DNA of 32,532 nt from an uncultured Aeromicrobium sp. (GTDB taxonomy: Bacteria; Actinomycetota; Actinomycetes; Propionibacteriales; Nocardioidaceae): contig CALMUY010000202.1 of NCBI GenBank assembly GCA_937873005.1, forward strand, positions 1-32,532. The letters are read 5' to 3'. The notes under the pieces are model-generated. The model saw only the letters and a list, made by a program, of their open reading frames with translations. It ran no database searches and was not told the origin of the DNA. Below, piece after piece: positions 1-9,097 of the stretch. How positions within the stretch are numbered: position 1 is the stretch's first letter; every line of letters begins with the position of its first letter. A program made the position numbers and the translations under genes.

Positions 1-130
1 GGATCTGGGTAACCACGTTGGTGTCGGCCGCCAAAACGGTAACCGGAACAACGCGGCCTTCCCCATCCCAAACTTGGGTCATGCCGAGTTTGCGACCAAG
101 GAGGCCGCGTGCAGTGAGTTTGCTGCTCAT
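1..130 (-). CDS. rplC: 50S ribosomal protein L3, N-terminal part (cut by window edge)
   Basis: Only the first 43 codons are in the window. They read [20 protein letters not shown] and continue to a [10 protein letters not shown] stretch, which is the characteristic start of bacterial L3, an early-assembling 23S rRNA-binding protein. The ATG is preceded by a GGGGAG Shine-Dalgarno sequence about 9 nt upstream and follows the rpsJ stop after 16 nt. This is the normal rpsJ-rplC junction of the S10 operon. The rest of the gene and operon lie beyond the left edge. Confidence 0.95.
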   Translation of the reverse strand, partial: MSSKLTARGLLGRKLGMTQVWDGEGRVVPVTVLAADTNVVTQI

Positions 131-146
131 AATGTGCGTTCTCCCC

Positions 147-455
147 TCAGAGCTTGATCTCGATGTCGACACCAGCCGGCAGATCGAGACGCATAAGCGA
201 GTCGACTGTCTTCGGGTTGGGGTCGATGATGTCAATGAGCCGCTTATGCGTGCGCATTTCGAAGTGCTCGCGGCTGTCCTTGTACTTGTGCGGCGAACGG
301 ATAACGCAGAACACGTTCTTTTCCGTCGGCAGTGGCACTGGGCCTGCTACTTTGGCGCCGGTACGGGTCACAGTTTCGACAATTTTCTTAGCCGAGGAAT
401 CAATGACCTCGTGGTCGTAGGCCTTGAGCCGGATACGGATTTTCTGTCCCGCCAT
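147..455 (-). CDS. rpsJ: 30S ribosomal protein S10 (NusE)
   Basis: This 102-residue protein has the full S10 length and signature, with [14 protein letters not shown] near the N-terminus and [19 protein letters not shown] in the middle. S10 sits in the head of the small subunit. In the transcription machinery it acts as NusE, the partner of NusB and of the NusG KOW domain; nusG is also in this window. It is the first gene of the S10 operon and is followed closely by rplC. The ATG has an AAGGA ribosome-binding sequence about 11 nt upstream. A long leader with a hairpin precedes it. Confidence 0.97.
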   Translation of the reverse strand: MAGQKIRIRLKAYDHEVIDSSAKKIVETVTRTGAKVAGPVPLPTEKNVFCVIRSPHKYKDSREHFEMRTHKRLIDIIDPNPKTVDSLMRLDLPAGVDIEIKL

Positions 456-502
456 GCTCTCGCTCGTCCTTTACGTTTCGTCTTCGCTTCACTGGCCCCC
501 GG

Positions 503-526
503 TTGGGAGACAGTCATCGCTCCCAA
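503..526 (-). promoter_or_regulatory. Hairpin in the rpsJ (S10 operon) leader
   Basis: TTGGGAG and CTCCCAA form a perfect 7-bp stem around a 10-nt loop, about 48 nt before the rpsJ start codon. No T-tract follows on the minus strand, so it does not look like a plain terminator. It could be a translational or anti-termination element of the S10 leader; this is inference. Confidence 0.5.
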
Positions 527-728
527 ACGCACCCCGAGGTCGGGCGTGTCGCGCTGTCCGCGCAAAAGTCACACACATCTCGAATTAGGTGGTTGGACCG
601 GCGCCAGGGAACCGTTCGGTTCACACTGGTTGGCCGGACAACATGTTCTCGGGCTCGGCGTTTGCGTTAAGTCAGGCGTGAGTTCCTAACCGCAATCGCC
701 ACCGCAAACATGCCGGGGCAACCTGTCC

Positions 729-758
729 ATTCTGACAGATACTCCGCACGACATGCAA
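729..758 (-). promoter_or_regulatory. Predicted S10 operon promoter
   Basis: TTGCAT (-35) and CAGAAT (-10) are separated by 18 bp on the minus strand, just downstream of the cation-efflux stop codon. The 18-bp spacer matches the promoters proposed for rpoB, rplJ and tRNA-Thr in this window. Transcription would start near 722 and give a leader of about 265 nt. Confidence 0.5.
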
Positions 759-800
759 ATCGGGTCAGGGGTGACTCGAATCACGTGAAGTTTAGACCTA

Positions 801-1703
801 CTATCTGTGCGTTTTTGCCTCTGATTCCTGGTGTTCGACGGGCTCGAACTGGAAAGTCGAGTGGCGGATGTCGAAGTGAGTGCTGAGACACTCATCGAGT
901 CGGTCAAGGATTTCGTGCGCGTGACTCATTGTGGTGACGTCAGGACCGACTACAACGTGTGCGCTCATCACCGGCAATTGCGAAGTGAGCGTCCATACGT
1001 GCAGGTCGTGAATATCCACCACGCCATCGACCCCGGTAATGTGTGATCGAAGCTCGTCTAGGTCCATACCTCTCGGGCTGGCCTGCAATAGCACCTCTCC
1101 CACCTCGCGCAGGAGCGACATGGCTCTCGGCAAGATTAGTGCGGCGATCACGAGTGAAGCGATCGGGTCAAGGATGTACCAGCGGCCCACGAGGATCGCT
1201 ATTGCGGATACCAGAACTGCAACGGATCCAAGAGCATCGCCGAGAACTTCCATGTAGGCGCCCTTGACATTGAGATTCTCTGCCGCTCCCGAGCGCAGTA
1301 ATAGCAGACCAATAACGTTCACTGCGAGACCAACAATGCCTGCACCAAGCACAAGTGGTGCGTCGATCCTCGGAGGGTCTGCCAAGCGGCCAACTGCAGA
1401 TATCACAATGCCGATACACATGCCAAGCAGCATTAACCCGTTAGCCCCGGCCGCCAAAACTTCGCTGCGATGAAGACCAAATGTTCGCCGATTGCTACTG
1501 GGGACTTGAGCAATCATTGATGCTACGAGAGCCATCATCAAACCGGCCGAATCGCTCAGCACGTGGACCGCATCAGACAGTAGCGCAAGGCTTCCCGTCA
1601 TCAGGCCAACGACCAACTGCAGCACGAACACGAGAAGAGACATGGCCAAAACAGTGGCTAACTTGCCGCGGTGATTTGTCGAATGCGCATGATCGTGACC
1701 CAC
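801..1703 (-). CDS. Cation diffusion facilitator (Zn/divalent metal efflux protein)
   Basis: This is an integral membrane CDF-family exporter of about 300 residues, with six predicted membrane segments and a cytoplasmic C-terminal domain. The N-terminus is His-rich (GHDHAH). TM2 carries the metal-site motif HxxxD (H47, D51) within DAVHVLSDSAG. The second site in TM5 reads ExxxD (E152, D156) within YMEVLGDALGS, where classical zinc CDFs have HxxxD. The C-terminal part (HDLHVWTLTS) is the usual CDF cytoplasmic fold. I chose the GTG at 1703 because a TAGGCT -10 hexamer lies 6 nt upstream, which fits a leaderless mRNA; a GTG two codons earlier is possible. The gene is inserted between tuf and rpsJ. 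The exact metal cannot be inferred. Confidence 0.88.
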   Translation of the reverse strand: MGHDHAHSTNHRGKLATVLAMSLLVFVLQLVVGLMTGSLALLSDAVHVLSDSAGLMMALVASMIAQVPSSNRRTFGLHRSEVLAAGANGLMLLGMCIGIVISAVGRLADPPRIDAPLVLGAGIVGLAVNVIGLLLLRSGAAENLNVKGAYMEVLGDALGSVAVLVSAIAILVGRWYILDPIASLVIAALILPRAMSLLREVGEVLLQASPRGMDLDELRSHITGVDGVVDIHDLHVWTLTSQLPVMSAHVVVGPDVTTMSHAHEILDRLDECLSTHFDIRHSTFQFEPVEHQESEAKTHR

Positions 1704-1709
1704 TGGCAC

Positions 1710-1715
1710 AGCCTA
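1710..1715 (-). promoter_or_regulatory. Leaderless -10 box of the cation-efflux gene
   Basis: TAGGCT lies 6 nt before the GTG at 1703, the same arrangement as at pyrD. No good -35 is visible; that region falls in the tuf terminator stem. There is no Shine-Dalgarno sequence. Confidence 0.45.
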
Positions 1716-1728
1716 CCGCCCGCGAATG

Positions 1729-1768
1729 GCAAGAACCCCGCCTTGCCGAAGCAGGGCGGGGTTCTTGC
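1729..1768 (-). terminator. Terminator of the str operon (after tuf)
   Basis: There is a perfect 14-bp G+C-rich stem (GCAAGAACCCCGCC with its complement), then one mismatch, three further pairs and a 4-nt loop, 21 nt after the tuf stop codon. No U-tract follows, so it is of the high-GC type common in actinobacteria. It ends only 13 nt before the -10 box of the next gene. Confidence 0.85.
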
Positions 1769-1789
1769 TGATCTGTGATCGTTACTGAA

Positions 1790-2983
<1,194 letters not shown>

Positions 2984-3072
2984 TTTGGGCCCTCCTGGTT
3001 TGATGTGTACTTTTTGACGCCGTGGCTCCGGAATGAGAACCTCAGGTCATCTTATGACGAAGGTGTTGGCGA

Positions 3073-5184
3073 TTACTCGCCGCGTACCTTCTTGATGATC
3101 TCTTCCGCGACGTTCCGTGGAACCTCGGCGTAGGAATCGAACTGCATCGAGTAAGAAGCACGACCCGAGGTCTTCGACCGGAGATCGCCAACATACCCGA
3201 ACATCTCTGACAACGGAACAAGCGCCTTGATCAACTTAGCGCCACCGTAGCCTTCGTCCATGGACTGAACTTGTCCACGGCGAGAGTTAAGGTCGCCGAT
3301 CACGTCACCCATGTAATCCTCTGGGGTGGTGACTTCAACAGCGAACATGGGCTCGAGCAAGACCGGATCGGCCTTACGTGCAGCTTCCTTGAACGCCATC
3401 GTGCCGGCGATTTTGAAGGCCATTTCTGAGGAGTCGACGTCGTGGTACGCGCCGTCTTCGAGAGTGACCTTGATGTCGACCATGGGGTAACCCGCGAGAA
3501 CACCGACCTGCATCGCGTTCTGGGCACCGGCGTCGACCGATGGGATGTATTCGCGTGGAACGCGGCCACCCGTGACTTCATTGGCGAACTCGTAGCCACC
3601 CTCGCCACCAACGATCGGGCCGGTAGGCTCGATGCCGATGATGACCTTTGCGAACTGGCCGGAACCGCCAGTCTGCTTCTTGTGGGTGTAGCTGTGGTGT
3701 TCGACCTTCTTCTTGATCGTCTCGCGGTACGCGACCTGCGGCTTGCCCACGTTGGCTTCAACGCGGAACTCACGACGCATGCGGTCGACGAGAACGTCAA
3801 GGTGCAATTCGCCCATACCAGCGATGATCGTCTGACCAGTCTCTTCGTCGGTGTGAACCTGGAAGGTTGGGTCTTCTTCAGCGAGACGCTGAATAGCGAC
3901 ACCCAACTTCTCTTGATCGCCCTTGGTCTTTGGCTCAATGGCAACCTGGATCACTGGATCCGGGAAAGTCATCGATTCAAGCACGATCGGGTTCGCGGGA
4001 TCCGCGAGCGTTTCACCCGTCGTGGTGTCTTTGAGGCCCATGACGGCAACGATCTGGCCGGCGCCTACCGAGGAGATTTCTTCACGCTTGTTGGCGTGCA
4101 TCTGGTAGATCTTGCCGATGCGTTCTTTGCGGCCCTTTGTGACGTTGAGCACCTGGGTACCAGCGTCGAGACGACCGGAGTAGACGCGAACGAAGGTCAA
4201 CTTGCCCAAGTGCGGATCCGCGGCGATCTTGAAAGCAAGACCAGCGAAAGGTTCGGAGTCAGAAGGTTCGCGAGTCAACTCAACGGATTCATCGTTTTCC
4301 TTCGTACCCTTGATCGCGTCGATGTCGAGCGGCGAAGGAAGGTAGTCGACGACTGCGTCGAGGAGTGGCTGAACGCCCTTGTTCTTGAACGCAGTACCAC
4401 AGAAAACCGGGTTGAGAACCGCAGCAAGAGTCGCGCGACGAATGCCCGCTTTGAGTTGCTCGATGCTGATTTCTTCGCCCTCGAGGTAAAGTTCTGCGAT
4501 CTCATCATCCACATCGGAAAGCGTTTCAAGGAGTGCTTCGCGAGCTTCTTCAGCCGCATCGGCCATGTCAGCTGGGATGTCTTCAACTTCGTAGTCTTCA
4601 CCGACAGCGGTCTCACCGCGCCAGACTTTGGCTTTCATGTCGACCAAGTCAACTACGCCAATGAAGTCGCCTTCAGCGCCGATTGGCAACTGCATGACGA
4701 GTGCCGTCGCGCCGAGGCGTTCGCGGATGGTCGTAACACAGAAATCGAACGATGCGCCCGTGCGGTCGAGTTTGTTGACGAAGCACATGCGCGGAACGCC
4801 GTACTTGTCGGCTTGACGCCACACGGTTTCAGACTGTGGCTCTACGCCAGCAACACCATCGAAAACAGCGACAGCGCCATCGAGGACACGCAGCGAACGC
4901 TCAACCTCAACCGTGAAGTCAACGTGACCGGGGGTATCGATGATGTTGATCTGGTGGTTCTTCCACCAGCAGGTGGTAGCGGCCGAGGTGATCGTGATGC
5001 CACGCTCTTGCTCTTGCTCCATCCAGTCCATGGTGGCCGAGCCCTCATGGGTATCACCGATCTTGTAATTGATGCCGGTGTAGAAAAGGATGCGCTCAGT
5101 GGTGGTGGTCTTACCGGCATCGATGTGGGCCATGATGCCGATATTGCGCACGCGCTTCAGGTCGGTTGTGATCTCAGTTGCCAT
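3073..5184 (-). CDS. fusA: Elongation factor G
   Basis: EF-G is the translocation GTPase of the ribosome and also acts in ribosome recycling. The protein has 703 residues, full length. Motifs are AHIDAGKT at 19-26, RGITIT at 61-66, DTPGH at 83-87 and NKLD at 137-140. The later domains include GMGELHLDV and the C-terminal [16 protein letters not shown]. It lies between rpsG (81 bp upstream) and tuf (89 bp downstream). The ATG has only a weak ribosome-binding sequence, and the rpsG-fusA gap contains a hairpin and a 12-bp tandem repeat. The protein looks intact. Confidence 0.98.
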   Translation of the reverse strand: MATEITTDLKRVRNIGIMAHIDAGKTTTTERILFYTGINYKIGDTHEGSATMDWMEQEQERGITITSAATTCWWKNHQINIIDTPGHVDFTVEVERSLRVLDGAVAVFDGVAGVEPQSETVWRQADKYGVPRMCFVNKLDRTGASFDFCVTTIRERLGATALVMQLPIGAEGDFIGVVDLVDMKAKVWRGETAVGEDYEVEDIPADMADAAEEAREALLETLSDVDDEIAELYLEGEEISIEQLKAGIRRATLAAVLNPVFCGTAFKNKGVQPLLDAVVDYLPSPLDIDAIKGTKENDESVELTREPSDSEPFAGLAFKIAADPHLGKLTFVRVYSGRLDAGTQVLNVTKGRKERIGKIYQMHANKREEISSVGAGQIVAVMGLKDTTTGETLADPANPIVLESMTFPDPVIQVAIEPKTKGDQEKLGVAIQRLAEEDPTFQVHTDEETGQTIIAGMGELHLDVLVDRMRREFRVEANVGKPQVAYRETIKKKVEHHSYTHKKQTGGSGQFAKVIIGIEPTGPIVGGEGGYEFANEVTGGRVPREYIPSVDAGAQNAMQVGVLAGYPMVDIKVTLEDGAYHDVDSSEMAFKIAGTMAFKEAARKADPVLLEPMFAVEVTTPEDYMGDVIGDLNSRRGQVQSMDEGYGGAKLIKALVPLSEMFGYVGDLRSKTSGRASYSMQFDSYAEVPRNVAEEIIKKVRGE

Positions 5185-5214
5185 GGGGCTTCACGCTTTC
5201 GAGGATTCCGGGCC

Positions 5215-5238
5215 GGCCCCCGTGGTTCTCACGGGGCC
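5215..5238 (-). promoter_or_regulatory. G+C-rich hairpin in the rpsG-fusA gap
   Basis: GGCCCCCGTG pairs with CACGGGGCC around a 5-nt loop, with one bulged base, 30 nt upstream of fusA. No T-tract follows. It may be an RNA processing or attenuation structure setting the ratio of fusA to rpsG; this is inference. Confidence 0.45.
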
Positions 5239-5240
5239 AG

Positions 5241-5264
5241 CCAGAAGGATTGCCAGAAGGATTG
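5241..5264 (-). repeat. 12-bp perfect tandem repeat after rpsG
   Basis: CCAGAAGGATTG occurs twice with no spacer (5241-5252 and 5253-5264, read on the plus strand), one base from the rpsG stop codon. It looks like a recent slippage duplication. Confidence 0.9.
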
Positions 5265-5265
5265 A

Positions 5266-5736
5266 TTACCAGCGGTAGTGGGCGAATGCCTTGTTGGCTT
5301 CGGCCATCTTGTGGGTGTCTTCGCGCTTCTTAACGCTGGCGCCCAAACCGTTGCTCGCGTCGAGCAGTTCGTTCTTTAAACGCTCAGCCATGGTGCGTTC
5401 ACGACGGTCGCCGCTGTACTTGACCAACCAACGCAAAGCGAGGGTGGTCTGACGGTTGGGGCGTACGTCTACCGGTACTTGGTAGGTTGCGCCACCGACA
5501 CGACGGCTTTTCACTTCGAGGGCCGGCTTGACGTTGTCAAGCGCACGCTTCAATGTGATAACCGGATCAGTGCCCGTCTTTTCGCGAGTGCCTTCGAGCG
5601 CCGTGTAAACGATGCTCTGAGCGACCTGCTTTTTGCCATCAACGAGGACTTTATTGATCAACTGGGTGACCAGTTGGCTACCGTAGACCGGATCGGCCTC
5701 GATAGGACGCTTTGGAGCGGGACCCTTACGAGGCAT
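5266..5736 (-). CDS. rpsG: 30S ribosomal protein S7
   Basis: S7 is a primary 16S rRNA-binding protein of the small-subunit head. The 156-residue product starts [20 protein letters not shown] and ends with the typical [14 protein letters not shown]. Its ATG shares one base with the rpsL stop codon (TGATG), so the two are probably translationally coupled. In E. coli S7 is the autoregulator of the str operon and binds the rpsL-rpsG gap. Here there is no gap, so that E. coli site cannot exist in the same form. Confidence 0.97.
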   Translation of the reverse strand: MPRKGPAPKRPIEADPVYGSQLVTQLINKVLVDGKKQVAQSIVYTALEGTREKTGTDPVITLKRALDNVKPALEVKSRRVGGATYQVPVDVRPNRQTTLALRWLVKYSGDRRERTMAERLKNELLDASNGLGASVKKREDTHKMAEANKAFAHYRW

Positions 5737-6110
5737 CAGCTCTTCTCCTTCTTCGCGCCATAACGGCTGCGAGCCTGCTTACGGCCCTTAACACCCTGGG
5801 TGTCCAAGGAACCGCGAATGATCTTGTAACGAACACCTGGCAAGTCCTTTACACGACCACCGCGTACCAACACGATGGAGTGCTCTTGCAGGTTGTGACC
5901 TTCACCCGGAATGTAGGCCGTGACCTCGACGCCGCTCGAAAGCCGGACACGAGCAACCTTGCGCAACGCGGAGTTTGGCTTCTTTGGGGTCGTGGTGTAC
6001 ACGCGGGTGCACACGCCACGACGTTGGGGCGAACCCTTAAGCGCTGGCGTGTTCGTCTTGGACACCTTCGACTGGCGTCCCTTACGAACCAACTGGTTGA
6101 TTGTGGGCAC
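5736..6110 (-). CDS. rpsL: 30S ribosomal protein S12
   Basis: S12 lies at the decoding centre and controls translational accuracy. The 124-residue product starts [13 protein letters not shown] and contains [13 protein letters not shown]. Lys43 and Lys88, the classic sites of streptomycin-resistance substitutions, are both Lys, the susceptible form. The start is GTG, with a weak AAAGAAG purine stretch upstream. It opens the str operon (rpsL-rpsG-fusA-tuf). In most actinobacteria rpoC is its upstream neighbour; here an accessory block intervenes and a separate promoter is visible. Confidence 0.97.
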   Translation of the reverse strand: MPTINQLVRKGRQSKVSKTNTPALKGSPQRRGVCTRVYTTTPKKPNSALRKVARVRLSSGVEVTAYIPGEGHNLQEHSIVLVRGGRVKDLPGVRYKIIRGSLDTQGVKGRKQARSRYGAKKEKS

Positions 6111-6211
6111 TACACAACTTCTTTCTGCTGATAAATGTTGCCGGGGGCGAACCGGCCGATCTTCATACCGGACAACGGTCGCCTACGCCTGCGTGACAGG
6201 CACAGCATCCA

Positions 6212-6240
6212 ACAATACCGGAGGACCTTCCGCTGCGCAA
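6212..6240 (-). promoter_or_regulatory. Predicted str operon (rpsL) promoter
   Basis: TTGCGC and TATTGT are separated by 17 bp on the minus strand, in the 141-bp gap between the FAD oxidase stop codon and rpsL. The leader would be about 95 nt and contains a small hairpin (GCCTG/CAGGC, near 6187-6201). Confidence 0.5.
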
Positions 6241-6251
6241 AATCGGCCCAC

Positions 6252-9095
6252 TCAATCGGACGACACTCTCGTGTTGGTCGCAGATTTCGCCAGCAATTCT
6301 GATAAGTGCAGCGCTTGAACGCCAGCGAGATCATCGAGTTGCGTACGGCAACTAAACCCATCCGCGAGCACGATCGTGCCCGGCTCGGCTGCTTCGATCG
6401 CCGGCAACAATTGCAGGTGGGCGACATCAACTGAGACTTCGTAGTGGCCCTTTTCGACTCCGAAGTTACCGGCCAAGCCACAGCAACCCCCGAGTCGCTG
6501 AACTGTGGCGCCCGTCGCTCGTAGAAGTTCCATGTCGGCATCGAAGCCGATCACGGCATTCTGATGACAATGCGGTTGCACAACGATCGTAGCTTCGGCA
6601 AGATCAGGGGCCTGCCAATCCTCGTCTGCGGCCAACAATTCGGCCAAGGTAAATACTCCCGCCGCGACCTGAGCAGCCCTCGGATCATCAATCAAGTCCA
6701 GCGCGTCGTGACGCAATACAGCAAGGCACGATGGCTCCAACCCCAGCACCGGAATCTGCTTCTCAACGAACGGGTGCAACTGTTCGATAGCCGCCTGAAC
6801 CATCTCTCGGGCGGTATCGAGTTGTCCTGTCGAAATCCATGTAAGACCACAGCACTGGGGTCGGTTCAGCACTTCAACGTCATAACCCGCGTTTGCCAAA
6901 ACGTCGAGCGCGGCCAAGCCCGCCTTAGTCGAAAAGTACTCAGTGAATGTATCCGCCCAAATCACGACGGGCTTCAGATTGGAGCCGACCACCAACTTCG
7001 GAGCGCTCGAGGTGAACTTCCGGGTAGAAAACTGGGGCAAACTGCGCCGTTGATCAACACCTGCGACCCACCGCGCAATGTGCGCAAGTCCTGGCACCTT
7101 CAGCGTGAAGTTGACGAGCCACGAAAGCCGTGAACCGACTGTGAGTTTCGCCCACATGGGCAGTCGACCGATGATGTAGTGGCTGCGCGGCCTAAACCGA
7201 CCACGGTAGGTCTGATGCAAGACTTCGGACTTGTAACTGGCCATGTCGATTCCTGTTGGGCAGTCACTCAAACACCCCTTGCAGGAAAGGCACAGATCTA
7301 ATGCTTCATGCACTTCTGGACTGCGCCAGCCCTTGTCGATGAGGCGACCGTCGACCATTTCTTGCAAGACACGAGACCGGCCGCGGGTCGAATCTTTCTC
7401 GTTCCTCGTCGCTTGAAACGAGGGGCACATGACTCCGACGCCGGGCGCGGCGAGGCACTTGCCGACCCCCGTGCAGCGGTGAACGGCCGTACCGAAATTG
7501 CCGTTGTCACTGACGAGCGTGAGGCCCTCACGGATCGGCGCAAGCCCCTCTTCCCAATGCGCGCCTTGAGAACGTAAATCTGCATCGAGTGGCCGCGGTG
7601 CAACCAGCACGCCTGGATTAAGCAAATTCTGAGGATCAAAGACACTCTTGACGGCCGAAAAGATGTTCATCGCGTCGGCTGAATACATATGGCCCAACAG
7701 TTCAGACCGGGCTCGGCCGTCGCCATGCTCACCCGAGAACGACCCACCATGACGGGCAGCCAATATTGCGGCATCGGTAAGGAACGCGCGGAACCGCTCG
7801 GCACCATCGGGCGCGTCCAATTCGAAGGTGATGCGCACGTGAACACACCCGTCGCCAAAGTGCCCAAACGGTTCGCCATCGACACCGTGCTGATCGAGCA
7901 GTGCGACAAACTCACGCAAGTAGGCGCCCAAATTCTCTGGCGGGACAGCCGCGTCTTCCCAACCAGCGAGAGCTGGCTTATCAAGCGCGCGACTCGCCAG
8001 ACCAGCACCTTCTTCTCGCACGCGCCACAAGACGGCTTGCACGATCGGGTCGGTGACGTGAACGGCACCCAATGCCCCGCTGGCCTTGACCACGCTTTCG
8101 GCGTTCGAGCGCAATTGGGTTGGGTCTTCGCCGGCAAGTTCGACATACAGAAAGCCACCACCACTCGGGAGCTCCGGAACTGCCGCACGACCGTGTTTGG
8201 CGCGGTAGACATCAACGATGCGGATTCCGAGCCCCTCACAGGCAACAGGCCCAAACGGCAAAAGCAGAGGCACGTGATCGGCTGCGTCGATCATGGTGGG
8301 ATAGCCCAACACGACAAGATGGCGGAAGGCAGGATCGTGCACGAGATCGACCGTGGCTCCCAACATCACCGCAAGTGTGCCTTCGGTACCTGCCATGAAC
8401 GAAGCCACATCAAAATTGCGTTCCGGCAAGAGATGTTCAAGGCTGTATCCCGAAACCTGACGGCCGAAGCGGCCAAACTCCGTGCGAATTGTTGCCAAGT
8501 TCGAACCCACGAGGCTCCGCAAATCCTCAAGCCGTGCCGAATCTACCGAGACGTCACGGCCCACTTGAAGGCGTTCGCCGCCGATCGTGAGCACATCGAG
8601 TGCGGCGATGTTATCGGCGCTTCGCCCATAACCCAGCGCCCGGTTTCCACACGCGTTGTTCGCAATCATGCCGCCGACCGTGCAACGCGTGTGCGTCGAA
8701 GGGTCTGGCCCGTATCGCAAGCCAACCGGCGTGGCCGCAGCCTGCAACTTCGCGTGAACGACACCAGGTTCAACTTGGGCAGTTGCCGTTGTCTCATCGA
8801 TCGCAAGGACCTTGTTGAGGTGCTTGGAAAAGTCGAGAATGACTCCAGTTCCGATTGCGTTTCCGGCAATCGACGTGCCAGCGCCCCGCGCCGTCAACGG
8901 GGTCTGCGTCTCGGCACAAGCAGAAACGACAGCTTGGACTTCGTCGATGTCGCGTGGCCTGACGACGACTTCAGGAACGACTCGGTATAGAGATGCGTCT
9001 GAGCTATAGAGCGCACGTGTGAGACTCGAATTGTCGACATCGCGCACACCGTTGCTTTTGAGCGCCGCGACGACATCTCCATTCGGATCGCTCAT
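6252..9095 (-). CDS. FAD/Fe-S oxidoreductase, probable D-2-hydroxyglutarate dehydrogenase (YdiJ-type)
   Basis: This is a 947-residue fusion. The N-terminal FAD_binding_4 domain (about 40-250) contains TARGAGTSIAGNA and GGMIANNACGNRA. The FAD-oxidase C domain follows, with GHFGDGCVHVRI and SGEHGDGRARSELLG. Next is a ferredoxin-like part with two Cys clusters (C541, C547, C557 and C602, C605, C608, C612), then a C-terminal CCG domain with PQCCGLTW and GGCCGLAGN. This architecture is shared by E. coli YdiJ and by some D-lactate or glycolate dehydrogenases. The HOT-type neighbour makes D-2-hydroxyglutarate the best substrate guess (inference). Electrons probably pass via the Fe-S part to the respiratory chain. 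I prefer the ATG at 9095, two bases after the upstream stop; an in-frame GTG at 9104 would overlap that gene. Confidence 0.85.
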   Translation of the reverse strand: MSDPNGDVVAALKSNGVRDVDNSSLTRALYSSDASLYRVVPEVVVRPRDIDEVQAVVSACAETQTPLTARGAGTSIAGNAIGTGVILDFSKHLNKVLAIDETTATAQVEPGVVHAKLQAAATPVGLRYGPDPSTHTRCTVGGMIANNACGNRALGYGRSADNIAALDVLTIGGERLQVGRDVSVDSARLEDLRSLVGSNLATIRTEFGRFGRQVSGYSLEHLLPERNFDVASFMAGTEGTLAVMLGATVDLVHDPAFRHLVVLGYPTMIDAADHVPLLLPFGPVACEGLGIRIVDVYRAKHGRAAVPELPSGGGFLYVELAGEDPTQLRSNAESVVKASGALGAVHVTDPIVQAVLWRVREEGAGLASRALDKPALAGWEDAAVPPENLGAYLREFVALLDQHGVDGEPFGHFGDGCVHVRITFELDAPDGAERFRAFLTDAAILAARHGGSFSGEHGDGRARSELLGHMYSADAMNIFSAVKSVFDPQNLLNPGVLVAPRPLDADLRSQGAHWEEGLAPIREGLTLVSDNGNFGTAVHRCTGVGKCLAAPGVGVMCPSFQATRNEKDSTRGRSRVLQEMVDGRLIDKGWRSPEVHEALDLCLSCKGCLSDCPTGIDMASYKSEVLHQTYRGRFRPRSHYIIGRLPMWAKLTVGSRLSWLVNFTLKVPGLAHIARWVAGVDQRRSLPQFSTRKFTSSAPKLVVGSNLKPVVIWADTFTEYFSTKAGLAALDVLANAGYDVEVLNRPQCCGLTWISTGQLDTAREMVQAAIEQLHPFVEKQIPVLGLEPSCLAVLRHDALDLIDDPRAAQVAAGVFTLAELLAADEDWQAPDLAEATIVVQPHCHQNAVIGFDADMELLRATGATVQRLGGCCGLAGNFGVEKGHYEVSVDVAHLQLLPAIEAAEPGTIVLADGFSCRTQLDDLAGVQALHLSELLAKSATNTRVSSD

Positions 9096-9097
9096 GT

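Larger units (their letters stand above)
456..800 (-). other. Non-coding leader/spacer upstream of the S10 operon
   Basis: These 345 bases between the cation-efflux gene and rpsJ contain no credible gene. They hold a promoter at the far end, roughly 265 nt of predicted 5' leader, a GCGC stem with a 5-nt loop at 551-563, and a stronger hairpin at 503-526. A long structured leader here fits autoregulation of a ribosomal protein operon. No specific regulator can be named from sequence alone. Confidence 0.6.

Noticed and set aside
3442-5265. A 607-codon plus-strand frame opposite fusA, and a 452-codon one opposite tuf (1775-3133).
   Set aside because: Both are antisense shadows of highly expressed genes with strong codon bias. 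There is no ribosome-binding site or recognisable domain.
7689-8990. A 433-codon plus-strand frame opposite the FAD/Fe-S oxidase gene.
   Set aside because: The oxidase reading has clear FAD and Cys-cluster motifs in the opposite strand. This frame shows none.
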